Source of the DNA: Nonomuraea turkmeniaca
Lineage (GTDB): Bacteria > Actinomycetota > Actinomycetes > Streptosporangiales > Streptosporangiaceae
Length of the DNA: 64,000 bases
Assembly (NCBI RefSeq): GCF_005889735.1
Contig: NZ_VCKY01000025.1
Span: forward strand, 1 to 64,000
Direction: 5' to 3'
The notes beneath the pieces were generated by a model, which was not told the origin of the DNA, did no database searches, and worked only from the letters and a program-made list of their open reading frames with translations. The stretch's first letter is position 1. Each line of letters begins with the position of its first letter. Shown in pieces: positions 42,955 through 51,608 of the stretch. The position numbers and the translations under genes were made by a program.

Positions 42955-45794
42955 CCCGCGCGCTCGTCTTCTTGGCGGCTCTGCTCATGCCCTCGCTGGT
43001 GGCGTCGTCCGCGCAGGCGGCGGTCCAGCGGGTGGAGTTCACCAGCGGCTCGGCGTATCTGATCGTGGAGTTCCTCGACGACGACCTCGTGCACTTCGAG
43101 CTCGCCAACGGGACGAGCCCCGGCGTGAACACGTCGATCTTCAGCACCCCGCAGGTGGCGAAGAAGGACTACATGGGCCCGTCCAGCTTCACCCAGTCGG
43201 GTGACACGCTCACCACGCCCGCCATGAAGGTCGAGGTGACGGCCGGAACGTTGTGCGTCAAGGTCTCCGACCCGGCTCGGCTGCTCTACGAGGCGTGCCC
43301 GCGCAACCTCGCTCAGCCGTGGAAGGGCCTGGCCATCACCAAGGGCTCGATGCAGAACGCCTACGGCCTGGGCGAGCAGTTCTTCATGGGCGGCAGTGCC
43401 GACGGCGACTGGGTGGGCCGCACCCGCTCCCCCGGCGGACCGTACGGCAACGCCATGGTCTTCGACACCGACAACGGCCCGGTCGGCAACACGCAGATCC
43501 CGGTGCTGTTCGCGGTGGGCCCAGCCAATACGAACACAGCGAACCTCAACTACGGCCTGCTGCTCGACCAGGTCCACAAGCAGCAATGGAACCTGACCGG
43601 CGACCCCTGGACGGTGGACACCTGGGGCGACCAGCTCAGGTGGTACACGATGACCGGCCCCGACCTGCCGGACCTGCGCAAGGACTACATGGAGCTGACG
43701 GGCCGGCCGCCGGTGCCGCCGAAGAAGGCGTTCGGCATGTGGGTGTCGGAGTTCGGCTACGACAACTGGGCCGAGATCGACAACCGTCTCAACGGGCTGC
43801 GGGCGGACGCGTTCCCGGTGGATGGGTTCGTGCTGGACCTGCCGTGGTTCGGCGGGGTGACGGCCGGGTCGGACAACACCCGCATGGGCACGCTCTCCTG
43901 GGACACGAACGCCTTCCCCAACACCTCCGCCACGATCAACGACTACGCGACGAACAAGGGCATCGGCCTGATGACCATCGAGGAGTCGTACGTCGGCAAG
44001 AACCTGCCCGAACACACCGACCTCGCTTCGCGCGGCTACCTCGTGAGGTCCGGCTGCCCGGGCTGCGCCCCGGCCTACCTGACGACCAACGACTGGTGGG
44101 GCCGGGGCGGCATGATCGACTGGACCCAGGACGCGGCCGCCGACTACTGGCACACGCTCAAGCGGCAGCCCCTCGCCGAGCAGGGCGTCCAGGGCCACTG
44201 GCTGGACCTGGGCGAGCCGGAGATGTACGACGCCGGGGACTGGACCTCCGGCGTGCTGCCCGGCAAACATGCCCACGCCGACTACCACAACGTCTACAAC
44301 CTCAAGTGGGCCGAGAGCGTGGCCCGCGGCTACGCCTCCGGCACCAGGCGGCCCTTCATGCTCGCCCGCTCCGGCGCGGCCGGCATCCAGCGGCACGGCG
44401 TGGCCATGTGGTCGGCCGACATCGGCTCCAAGCTGACCGCGCTGGCCCAGCAGCAGAACGTGCAGATGCACATGTCGATGTCCGGCATCGACTACTTCGG
44501 CTCCGACATCGGCGGGTTCCGCAGGGAGATGCTCAATTCGGATCTGAACGAGCTCTACACGCAGTGGTTCGCCAATGGCTCCTGGTTCGAGGTGCCGGTG
44601 CGCCCGCACACCGAGAACCTGTGCAACTGCGCGCAGACCTCACCCGACAAGATCGGCCACAAGCCGAGCAACCTGGCCAACCTGCGTCAGCGATACGAGC
44701 TCGCGCCCTACTACTACTCGCTCGCCCACCGCGCCCACCTCTTCGGTGAGCCCGTGATCCCTCCGCTGGTGCACGCCTACCAGAACGACCCGAACGTGCG
44801 CGAGGCGGGCCACGAGAAGCTCATCGGCCGCGACCTCCTGGTCGGCGTGGCGGCCGGCGCCGGCGAGCGCGACCGCGACATCTACCTGCCCGCAGGGACC
44901 TGGTACGACTACGCCACCGGCGAGAAGCTCACCAGCTCCGGCCAGTGGTTCACCGACCGCCCGCTGTGGGTCGACGGGGTGTTCCGGTTGCCGGCCTTCG
45001 CCAGGGCTGGGGCGATCATCCCGAAGGCGCACGTGGACGACAAGACCATGAACGTCGTGGGCAAACGCACCGACGGCACGGCCAGGAACGAGCTGATCGC
45101 CCGCGTGTATCCGCACACCACGTCCACTGATTTCACCCTTTACGAGGACGACGGGGCCACGACGGCGTACCAGAGCGGCTCCGTACGCACGACCCGGATC
45201 AGCCAGCAGCTCAGCGGCAGCACGGCCACCGTCACCGTGGCCGCCTCCACCGGCGCCTACAGCGCCGCGCCCGCAAGCAGGTCGACCGTGGTGGAGCTGG
45301 TCGCCGACACCCAGGCGTCGGCCGTCACGCTGAACGGATCCCCGCTCACCCAGCACGCCACCAAGAGCGCCTTCGACGCCGCCGCCGGCGGCTGGTACAA
45401 CGCGGGCGGCAACCTCATCGTCGCCAAGGCGGCGAGCGCGAGCGTCACCGCGGCCAAGACGTTCGCGTTCACGCTCGGCCAGGCGCCGGCGTCGATGACG
45501 TTCAGGTGCGACAACGGCACCACGGACCCCGGACAGTCGATCTACGCCGTCGGCAGCGTCCCGCAGCTCGGGGCCTGGTCGGTGGCGAGCGCGGTCAAGC
45601 TGGCACCCACGGCATATCCGACCTGGACCGGCACGATCGGCAAACTGCCACCGAACACCGCCATCGACTGGAAGTGCGTCAAACGTCAGGAGTCCGGCTA
45701 CCCCGACACCGCGGACCAGTGGCAACCGGGCGCCAACACCTCCCTCACCACCCCCGCCACCGGCGACGGCGGCACGAGTACAGGAACCTTTTGA
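42951..45794 (+). CDS. Secreted GH31 with CBM20, candidate 6-alpha-glucosyltransferase
   Basis: A 947-aa secreted enzyme with a signal peptide of about 23 residues (ending SSAQA) and a start overlapping the previous stop. It belongs to a different GH31 subgroup from its neighbours: nucleophile Asp419 in HWLDLGEPE and acid/base Asp490 in MWSADIGS. The C-terminal domain (about 845-940; GQSIYAVGSVPQLGAWS, AIDWKCVKR, QWQPGANTS) is a CBM20 starch-binding module. Starch binding suits the first step, transfer of glucose to maltodextrin ends through alpha-1,6 bonds. Its exact reaction cannot be proved from sequence. Confidence 0.83.
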   Translation: MTRALVFLAALLMPSLVASSAQAAVQRVEFTSGSAYLIVEFLDDDLVHFELANGTSPGVNTSIFSTPQVAKKDYMGPSSFTQSGDTLTTPAMKVEVTAGTLCVKVSDPARLLYEACPRNLAQPWKGLAITKGSMQNAYGLGEQFFMGGSADGDWVGRTRSPGGPYGNAMVFDTDNGPVGNTQIPVLFAVGPANTNTANLNYGLLLDQVHKQQWNLTGDPWTVDTWGDQLRWYTMTGPDLPDLRKDYMELTGRPPVPPKKAFGMWVSEFGYDNWAEIDNRLNGLRADAFPVDGFVLDLPWFGGVTAGSDNTRMGTLSWDTNAFPNTSATINDYATNKGIGLMTIEESYVGKNLPEHTDLASRGYLVRSGCPGCAPAYLTTNDWWGRGGMIDWTQDAAADYWHTLKRQPLAEQGVQGHWLDLGEPEMYDAGDWTSGVLPGKHAHADYHNVYNLKWAESVARGYASGTRRPFMLARSGAAGIQRHGVAMWSADIGSKLTALAQQQNVQMHMSMSGIDYFGSDIGGFRREMLNSDLNELYTQWFANGSWFEVPVRPHTENLCNCAQTSPDKIGHKPSNLANLRQRYELAPYYYSLAHRAHLFGEPVIPPLVHAYQNDPNVREAGHEKLIGRDLLVGVAAGAGERDRDIYLPAGTWYDYATGEKLTSSGQWFTDRPLWVDGVFRLPAFARAGAIIPKAHVDDKTMNVVGKRTDGTARNELIARVYPHTTSTDFTLYEDDGATTAYQSGSVRTTRISQQLSGSTATVTVAASTGAYSAAPASRSTVVELVADTQASAVTLNGSPLTQHATKSAFDAAAGGWYNAGGNLIVAKAASASVTAAKTFAFTLGQAPASMTFRCDNGTTDPGQSIYAVGSVPQLGAWSVASAVKLAPTAYPTWTGTIGKLPPNTAIDWKCVKRQESGYPDTADQWQPGANTSLTTPATGDGGTSTGTF

Positions 45795-45857
45795 TACCGG
45801 CGGCGACATCGCCGTTTTGTCCTCCCGACTTTGGCCATGTCATCGAACCCCCGGTGT

Positions 45858-45863
45858 TAGCCT
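45858..45863 (+). promoter_or_regulatory. -10 box of leaderless kinase gene
   Basis: TAGCCT lies 7 nt before the GTG at 45871. It marks a promoter separate from the sugar operon. Confidence 0.6.
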
Positions 45864-45870
45864 CGATGAC

Positions 45871-47145
45871 GTGCTAGGCGCGGGGACCACCCTCAATGAC
45901 CGCTACGTGCTGGCCCACCGCCTCGGCGGTGGGGGCATGGGCGAGGTCTGGCGTGCCGACGACACGGTCCTCGGACGCACCGTCGCCGTCAAGGTGCTCA
46001 TCCCGGCCCTGACCGAAAACCCGACGTTCGCCCAGCGGTTCCAGAACGAGGCCAGGGCCATGGCCACGCTGACCCATCCCGGCGTGGTCGATGTCTACGA
46101 CTACGGCATCGCCGACGTCAACGGCCGCCAGGTGAGCTTCCTGGTCATGGAGCACGTGCCGGGCGAATCACTCGACCGCGTGCTGCGCCGCGGCCCGCTC
46201 GGCACGGACGCCACCATGCGGCTGGTCGCGGAGGTCGGCGACGCGCTGGCCGCCGCGCACGCGCAGGGCATCGTGCACCGCGACGTCAAGCCCGCCAACC
46301 TCATGATCAGGCCCGACGGCGGCGTGGCGCTCACCGACTTCGGCATCGCCCACTCGGTCTCGGCCGGACACCTGACGGCCACGGGCACGATGTTGTGCTC
46401 GGCCGGCTACTGCGCTCCGGAAATGGCCACCGCCAGCGAGGTGACGCCGGCGGTCGACGTGTACGCGCTGGGCGTGGTGGCGTACGAGTGCCTGACCGGG
46501 CGCCTGCCGTTCCAGGGCGACACGCCCGTGCAGATCATCTTCAAGCACCTCAACTCTCCGGTCCCGCCGCTGCCCGGCGAGGTGCCGCCGGGGCCGCGGC
46601 AGGTGGTCGAGCGTGCGCTGGAGAAGGCCCCCGACCGGCGCTGGCCGTCGGCGGCGCTGATGGCCGAGGCCGCGCGCAGGGCGCTGGCCGCGCCCGGCAC
46701 GGCTCCCGCGCCACATCGCGGACGCGCCCTGCGCGCGGCGCTCACCGCGGCCGCCGCCGTGGCCGTGTCCGCCGCCGTGGCAGGCGCCGTCTGGCTGCGT
46801 CCGGCCACGCCCACGGTCATCGACGAGGTGCCGCCGACCGTCCACGGCACCTCGGTCACGGCGTCGCCCATCATGCCGACCGGCACCAGGCCGCAGTCCG
46901 GACCCCCGACCAGGCGGTCCCCGAGCGCCAAGCCGACCCGCGCGACGACCCCGGCGCCGACCCCGTCGGCGCCGGTCCCGACCACCACGCCGACCAGCAC
47001 GCCCACCTCCAGGCCGACCACGTCCGAGCCCACGCAGGAGCCGTCTCAGGAGCCGACCACGCCGGGCGCCGAGGAGCCGTCGTCGGAGCCCACGGAGCCC
47101 AAGCCGACGACCGACATCCAGTGCATACGAGAGCCGTGTCCGTGA
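45871..47145 (+). CDS. Membrane Ser/Thr protein kinase (PknB-type, no PASTA)
   Basis: A 424-aa Hanks-type kinase from the GTG at 45871, chosen because the TAGCCT box gives a leaderless start and MLGAGTTLNDRYVL fits the family. The glycine loop is 19-24, Lys41 in VAVKVL, HRD 136-138 and DFG 156-158. One TM helix lies at about 288-308. The outside tail is a Thr/Pro/Ser-rich stalk ending CIREPCP, whose two cysteines could form a disulfide. No PASTA or sensor domain is present, so the signal is unknown. Confidence 0.95.
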   Translation: MLGAGTTLNDRYVLAHRLGGGGMGEVWRADDTVLGRTVAVKVLIPALTENPTFAQRFQNEARAMATLTHPGVVDVYDYGIADVNGRQVSFLVMEHVPGESLDRVLRRGPLGTDATMRLVAEVGDALAAAHAQGIVHRDVKPANLMIRPDGGVALTDFGIAHSVSAGHLTATGTMLCSAGYCAPEMATASEVTPAVDVYALGVVAYECLTGRLPFQGDTPVQIIFKHLNSPVPPLPGEVPPGPRQVVERALEKAPDRRWPSAALMAEAARRALAAPGTAPAPHRGRALRAALTAAAAVAVSAAVAGAVWLRPATPTVIDEVPPTVHGTSVTASPIMPTGTRPQSGPPTRRSPSAKPTRATTPAPTPSAPVPTTTPTSTPTSRPTTSEPTQEPSQEPTTPGAEEPSSEPTEPKPTTDIQCIREPCP

Positions 47146-47174
47146 CCGCTCTCCGCTCGTGAGAAAGTCGTCGC

Positions 47175-48125
47175 GTGGACACCACTCGTGATCTCCTCAT
47201 CGCCCTGGCCCGCCGCTATGCCTTCGCCGACCTCGGCGCGCTCGCGCCGGCGGCGGAGATCGCCGAGGTGTGCGAGTTCGGGCACCGGCTGCTCTCGCTC
47301 GACGCGGAGGACTTCGCGGCCGAGGCCAAGGTGGTGCCCGCCGAGCTGAGGCGGCGGGCACGGGCCTGCCACATGCCGCAGACGCCGCGCGAGCAGCCGC
47401 GCGGGGCGCTGGAGTCGCTGCGGCCGGCCTACGGGCTGCTCCTCGAGGTGATCGCCGTACGCTGGCACCGCCGCGAGCTGAGCCCGATGATCGCGGCCGT
47501 GCACATCGCCAGCGAATACCTGCCGCTCCTGGCCTTCGAGCCGCACCTCGGCCACGCCGGCGACCCCGCCCGCTGGCCCGCCGGCCTGAGCGCGACCGGC
47601 AGCAGGTTCGGCGTCATCGGCGACCGCGAGTGCGACCACACCAAGTCGGAGCAGTCCGCCACCAACCGCACGCTGCGGGTGTCCACCGAGCCGAACGAAG
47701 GCTGGCGCGCCTACTTCGACCGCCAGCACAGCCAGGTGGCCGGCGCGCTGGCCGTGTGCGTCGCCACCTGCCGCAACCCGTGCGCGGCCATGGACTGGGT
47801 CCCTCCGGAGCCCCGCGCCGACCTCCAGCTACGCGCCCGCACCGCCCTCGCCTTCGCCGACACGCCCCTGGTGAGACTGCGCCACGCCGCCCCAGTGGGC
47901 CACGGCTTCGGCGTCCCCTCCCCGGAGGAGGTCCTCGACGCCTGGCAGCGCAGCCGCACGGCCCTGGACAAGAACCCGGTAGGCGCCGCAGCCGTCAAGG
48001 ACGACGACTTCCCCCTCCCGGGCCTGCCGTCCCTCTTCTCGGCGATCGCCGCCGCGCCCATCGAGCCCAGCACACTACTGAACGGCGTGAGCAGCCACAT
48101 CGTCACGTTGCTGGAACGCCTCTGA
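47175..48125 (+). CDS. Conserved hypothetical protein (316 aa)
   Basis: A mostly helical, soluble protein with a GTG start and no recognised domain. There is no signal peptide or TM segment. Visible features are a CDHTKSEQSATNRTLRVSTEPNEGW segment split by charged residues, a short Cys pair (CVATCRNPC), and a Pro-rich C-terminal third. High third-position GC supports coding. It begins 29 nt after the kinase stop on the same strand and may share its transcript. Confidence 0.75.
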   Translation: MDTTRDLLIALARRYAFADLGALAPAAEIAEVCEFGHRLLSLDAEDFAAEAKVVPAELRRRARACHMPQTPREQPRGALESLRPAYGLLLEVIAVRWHRRELSPMIAAVHIASEYLPLLAFEPHLGHAGDPARWPAGLSATGSRFGVIGDRECDHTKSEQSATNRTLRVSTEPNEGWRAYFDRQHSQVAGALAVCVATCRNPCAAMDWVPPEPRADLQLRARTALAFADTPLVRLRHAAPVGHGFGVPSPEEVLDAWQRSRTALDKNPVGAAAVKDDDFPLPGLPSLFSAIAAAPIEPSTLLNGVSSHIVTLLERL

Positions 48126-48254
48126 ACCACGGAGCCGGTCAAGCATGCGTTCGTCACGGCGAGCAACCCGTGAGCCTTCACGACCGGCCATGACAGACGG
48201 CAAGGGTTTACGGCGCGTGCGGTGACGCTGGGCGACCGTAAAGAATGCTGGGTT

Positions 48255-48620
48255 CTAGGATCGGCGCGACGTGGCTGCCTCGCCGAGCGAGGCGATGCCG
48301 TACAGCAGGCCGCCGATGAAGTCGCCGACGGAGAACGAGGTGGCCATGGACATCGCGGTCAGCCGGCAGGCGTTGTCGCTGAGGCGACGTCTGGCCTGCT
48401 CCCCCGTGACGATCTCCAGCCCCCGCCCCTTGACGTCGACGAGGATCACGACTGCGTTGCCGGCCTCCTCGCCGAGGGCGGCGTGCAGGCGTTCGGCGAA
48501 GTGGCGGCGGCCGCCGACCGGCTCCCCGAGAAACAACCCGAACCGGAGCCCGCTGCGCTGCTCGGCAGTGCGCAGGGCCTTCCTGATGTCGTCCGCCTGA
48601 GCGGTGGTCAGTCCTCGCAT
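48255..48620 (-). CDS. DUF5130/TPM-like protein
   Basis: A 121-aa protein. The pattern RSGLRFGLFLGEPVGGRRHF..ERLHAALG and NAVVILVDVKGRGLEIVTG..ARRRLSD matches the TPM fold of the actinobacterial DUF5130 family. TPM domains occur in phosphatase-like and thylakoid repair proteins; the bacterial role is unknown. Its GTGAGG ribosome site overlaps the stop region of the upstream small membrane protein gene, 9 nt away, so the two form an operon. Confidence 0.8.
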   Translation of the reverse strand: MRGLTTAQADDIRKALRTAEQRSGLRFGLFLGEPVGGRRHFAERLHAALGEEAGNAVVILVDVKGRGLEIVTGEQARRRLSDNACRLTAMSMATSFSVGDFIGGLLYGIASLGEAATSRRS

Positions 48621-48629
48621 CGTGCAGCC

Positions 48630-48920
48630 TCACCATCCGGCCGACGCGCCGCCGGCGTGCCGGCCAGGCTCCGCCGTCTCGGCCGCGGCCACCCAGTCGG
48701 TCTCGGGGACGGTGGTCCAGTGCGCCACCCGGTCGGCCAGCACCAGACCCGACGTGCTCACGCCGCGCTCGCTGCCCGACGGACCGCCTAGCCACACCGG
48801 GCCGGACTCCATCCGCCGCTGCGCACCGCGCCCCGGCACCATGACAAGCAGGCTGATCAGTACGAACAGCCCCATGGACACCCCGATGAGAAAGAGCAGG
48901 ATCTCTGCCGCGCTGTTCAC
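48630..48920 (-). CDS. Small single-TM membrane protein
   Basis: A 96-aa protein with one TM helix at about 5-28, a basic stop-transfer patch (PGRGAQRRM), then a soluble Gly/Ser-rich tail ending GGASAGW. PVWLGGP and the terminal GGASxxW pattern recall small actinobacterial membrane proteins encoded next to DUF5130 genes. The function is unknown; the pairing suggests the TPM protein works at the membrane. Confidence 0.75.
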   Translation of the reverse strand: MNSAAEILLFLIGVSMGLFVLISLLVMVPGRGAQRRMESGPVWLGGPSGSERGVSTSGLVLADRVAHWTTVPETDWVAAAETAEPGRHAGGASAGW

Positions 48921-48998
48921 ACCATGAACGTAAACCTCGTGGGCGGGTCCGGCCAGACCCCATCCGGACGACGGGTTAGGATCTTGGATGACCGTAAG

Positions 48999-49012
48999 CT
49001 TCTCTAGAGAAG
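48999..49012. promoter_or_regulatory. Perfect palindrome CTTCTCTAGAGAAG
   Basis: A 14-bp perfect palindrome lies in the 200-nt divergent region between the small membrane protein and NERD genes. This region is less GC-rich than its surroundings. A regulator site is likely; the protein is unknown. Confidence 0.5.
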
Positions 49013-49109
49013 AACGTTAGTAATACCCCGAAACCGGGCGTAGAACACGATGAGCTGGGCCATAAAACTATGGACAGGGCAACACTAGGAATCCGTCAGA
49101 TTCGCGGGC

Positions 49110-49115
49110 TACGGT
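49110..49115 (+). promoter_or_regulatory. -10 box of leaderless NERD gene
   Basis: TACGGT lies 7 nt before the GTG at 49123. It overlaps the earlier in-frame GTG at 49114, which argues for the downstream start. Confidence 0.5.
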
Positions 49116-49122
49116 GAGTGAC

Positions 49123-49950
49123 GTGGACTCCGACAAGCAGCGAGAAGACGGTCACCACGCGTCACCGATATGGGTGAGTGACCGGCCGGAGAGCGAGCAG
49201 ACCCCCGCAGCGAAGCCATCGGCGCCCACCTCCACGTACGCGCCGATTGAGCGCGCGTCCGTGCGTAGCCTGCTGCAACAACCGCGTTTCCGCCGCCTGC
49301 GCAACCGTGTGCTGATGGCGATCGGCGTGGCCTTGGTGGTGGGCTTCCTCGTGAGCGAATGGCGGGTCGGCGTGACCGCGGGCGTGGTCGCGGCGATTGT
49401 GGAGGCGGTTTACCGCGCGCGTTCCAACTCGTCCGTGCCCGCGTGGCGGCGCGCGTCCGTGGCGGAGCGGCGCACCGAGGCGCAGTTGCGCAAGCTGGAG
49501 CGCCTGGGTTACCGCACGCTGCACGCCAGGGCGATCCCGAACAGCGAGGCCCAGATCGACCACCTCGTGGTGGGCCCGACCGGCGTGTACGCGGTCGACT
49601 CCGAGAAGTGGGACAAACGCCTTCCGGTACGCGTCCAGATGGGCAAGAAGCTCTACCACGGCCCCTTCGACCAGAAGGTCAGGCTCAACGAGGCCAAGTG
49701 GGAGGCGTCGCAGGCCAGTGAGCTGATCAGCAAGGGCTTCGGCCGCGAGGTGTCCGTGGTGCCCTCGCTCGCCATCTACGGCCCGGCCGTGCCCTGGAAG
49801 ATCATGACGATCCGCGGCGTGGACGTCTACCAGGGCGACCGTGCCCGCAAGTGGATCACCAAGCGGGAGCGGGCGCTGACCCCCCACGAGATCGACCGGA
49901 TCTACGACATCGCCGCCAGGGAGCTTCCCGCCCGGTACGGCGAGGGCTGA
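49123..49950 (+). CDS. NERD-domain membrane protein
   Basis: A 275-aa protein (start chosen from the leaderless box; an alternative GTG lies three codons upstream). A polar N-terminus is followed by two close hydrophobic segments (about 60-90) and then a NERD nuclease-related domain (about 115-235). Nuclease-like residues appear in IPNSEAQIDHLVVGPTGVYAVDSEKW, where D-H and D-S-E-K resemble the PD-(D/E)xK core. NERD proteins may process DNA or RNA; the role here is unknown. Confidence 0.88.
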   Translation: MDSDKQREDGHHASPIWVSDRPESEQTPAAKPSAPTSTYAPIERASVRSLLQQPRFRRLRNRVLMAIGVALVVGFLVSEWRVGVTAGVVAAIVEAVYRARSNSSVPAWRRASVAERRTEAQLRKLERLGYRTLHARAIPNSEAQIDHLVVGPTGVYAVDSEKWDKRLPVRVQMGKKLYHGPFDQKVRLNEAKWEASQASELISKGFGREVSVVPSLAIYGPAVPWKIMTIRGVDVYQGDRARKWITKRERALTPHEIDRIYDIAARELPARYGEG

Positions 49951-49957
49951 CCACTCG

Positions 49958-50635
49958 CTACGACAGGTTCAGTCGTGCGCCGAAGTCGTCGAGCGCGGTG
50001 ACCAGATCCGCGCTCGGCGGGAGGTCTCGCGGCAGGCGGGAGTACACCGCGGTGCCGAAGCCGGCGATCCGCACGATGTGGTCGATGAGCGCCTCCCTGT
50101 CGCGCGGCCACGGGAACGACGGCTGGGCGATCAGCAGCGAGACGCACCCGTGCACGGCCGACCAGAGGCCGAGCGCGAGCTCCTCCGGGTCGCCCTCCAG
50201 CACCCGCGTCTCCACGCAGGCGGCGACCGCGTCCACCATGTGGCGGAAACACTCGGCGGCGGCCGGCGGGACGCCGGGCCCGGGTGAGGGCCGCAGCATC
50301 AGCACCCGGTACTGCACGGGATGGTCGAGGGCGAAGCGGGCGTAGGCACGCCCGCACCGGCCCAGCGCGAGGAACGGGTCGCCGCCCAGGTTCGCGCCGA
50401 AGAGCCGGCCGAGCTCGTCCCACACCCGCAGGCACACGGCCTCGACCAGCTCCTCCTTGTCGGCGAAGTGCAGGTAGACCGATGGTGTCGACACGCCGGC
50501 CCGCTCGGCGACCGCGCGGAGCGTGAGCGCGTCCTCGGTGCCCGCCTCCGCCAAGAGGTCCTCGGCGGCGCGCAGGATCTCCTCGCGGAGCAGCGCGCCT
50601 TCTCCGCGCCTGGCGCGTACCCGTCTGGTGGTCAT
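49958..50635 (-). CDS. TetR-family regulator with WHG-type C-terminal domain
   Basis: A 225-aa repressor, start ATG at 50635 (a GTG three codons upstream is possible). The HTH is LTLRAVAERAGVSTPSVYLHF. The C-terminal part, with LGLWSAVHGCVSLLIAQ, is of the WHG class. It is divergent from a thioesterase gene, and a near-perfect 27-bp palindrome lies between them, so it probably represses both genes. The ligand may be an acyl compound, judging from its neighbour. Confidence 0.92.
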   Translation of the reverse strand: MTTRRVRARRGEGALLREEILRAAEDLLAEAGTEDALTLRAVAERAGVSTPSVYLHFADKEELVEAVCLRVWDELGRLFGANLGGDPFLALGRCGRAYARFALDHPVQYRVLMLRPSPGPGVPPAAAECFRHMVDAVAACVETRVLEGDPEELALGLWSAVHGCVSLLIAQPSFPWPRDREALIDHIVRIAGFGTAVYSRLPRDLPPSADLVTALDDFGARLNLS

Positions 50636-50645
50636 GGATCTCACG

Positions 50646-50675
50646 TTGACGCCGTTAGGTTAACGCTGTCAATCT
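50646..50675 (+). promoter_or_regulatory. TetR operator inside the thioesterase promoter
   Basis: TTGAC-N2-CGTTA-N3-TAACG-N2-GTCAA (50646-50672) is an almost complete 27-bp palindrome. It overlaps a promoter with -35 TTGACG (50646-50651), an 18-nt spacer and -10 CAATCT (50670-50675), whose start point falls on the thioesterase ATG at 50683. Binding would cover the whole spacer. Confidence 0.82.
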
Positions 50676-50682
50676 GACATCC

Positions 50683-51492
50683 ATGGGGACTTTTCGGGAA
50701 GCGACGGCGTTGACCGCACGGGGTGGCGGTGAGTTCGGCACCACCCTGGACGCCGAGTGGAGCGTCGGGACGCGGCTGCACGGCGGCTATTTGCTGGCCG
50801 TGCTCGGGCGGGCCGCCGGCGAGAGCGCCGGCGGCGACGGCCACCCGCACGTGACCGCCGTCAGTGGCACCTTCGTCGAGCCGCCTGAGCCGGGCGACGC
50901 GCTCGCGCGCGTGGAGACGCTCCGCGTGGGCAGGAGCGTGGCGCAGGTCAGGGCCGCGCTGGTGCAGGAGGGCCGGACGCGGGTGGAGGCGCACATCACG
51001 CTGGGCCTGCTGGACGACGCCGATCCCTGGTGGTCGTCCCAGGAGGCGGTCGAGCTGCCGCGCGAGGAGGACTGCTTCCTGGTCCCCGTCGAGGCGCCGG
51101 GCGCCGGGTTCTCCGTCCCGCTGATGGCGGTGGTCGAGGAGCGCATGGACCCGGCGAAGCTGGGCTTCGCGTTCGGCGCGCCGTCGCGGCACGGCGTCAT
51201 CAGCTCGTGGCAGCGGCTGGCCGACGGCTCGGACTGGGATCCGCTGAGCCTGTTGGTGGCGCTCGACCCGGTGCCGCCGGTCTCGTACGATCTGGGGCTG
51301 CCCGGCTGGGTGCCCACCATCCAGCTGTCGGCGTACATCCGCAGGCTGCCCGCGCCGGGCCCGGTCAGGGTGCGGCTGGCCGCCACGGACGTCGGCGGCG
51401 AGCGCATGGACGAGGTCGCCCACGTCTGGGACGACAAGGGCCGGCTGGTGGGCCAGGCGACCCAGCTCGCCGCCGTGCGGGTGCCTGCCTAG
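50683..51492 (+). CDS. Acyl-CoA thioesterase family protein (double hotdog)
   Basis: A 269-aa TesB-like protein with two hotdog halves. The first carries the WSVGTRLHGGYLLAVLGRAA helix and VSGTFVEPPEPGD; the second SAYIRRLPAPGPVRVRLAAT and DEVAHVWDDKGRLVGQATQL. It probably hydrolyses acyl-CoA, or is an acyl carrier of unknown range. It is controlled by the divergent TetR, judging from the operator. The transcript appears leaderless. Confidence 0.88.
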   Translation: MGTFREATALTARGGGEFGTTLDAEWSVGTRLHGGYLLAVLGRAAGESAGGDGHPHVTAVSGTFVEPPEPGDALARVETLRVGRSVAQVRAALVQEGRTRVEAHITLGLLDDADPWWSSQEAVELPREEDCFLVPVEAPGAGFSVPLMAVVEERMDPAKLGFAFGAPSRHGVISSWQRLADGSDWDPLSLLVALDPVPPVSYDLGLPGWVPTIQLSAYIRRLPAPGPVRVRLAATDVGGERMDEVAHVWDDKGRLVGQATQLAAVRVPA

Positions 51493-51523
51493 CCTGGCTT
51501 CTATTGCGCCACGATCCGGTAAC

Positions 51524-51548
51524 CAACCGTCCGATGCGTGGACGGTTG
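51524..51548 (+). terminator. Hairpin between the thioesterase and ilvD genes
   Basis: CAACCGTCC (51524-51532) and GGACGGTTG (51540-51548) form a perfect 9-bp stem with a 7-nt loop, 32 nt past the thioesterase stop. It is most simply a terminator. An ilvD leader role is less likely, since no leader peptide was seen. Confidence 0.6.
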
Positions 51549-51608
51549 TCTCAGTTGCCGGGCGGTGGTCGTAACATGTGAAGACTCGCTAGCGATGGGA
51601 GATGCCCA

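Noticed and set aside
42951-45794. Possible secreted xylosidase or sulfoquinovosidase identity for the third GH31
   Set aside because: The C-terminal CBM20 and its place in an alpha-glucan operon make a starch-active enzyme more likely, although the exact reaction is open.
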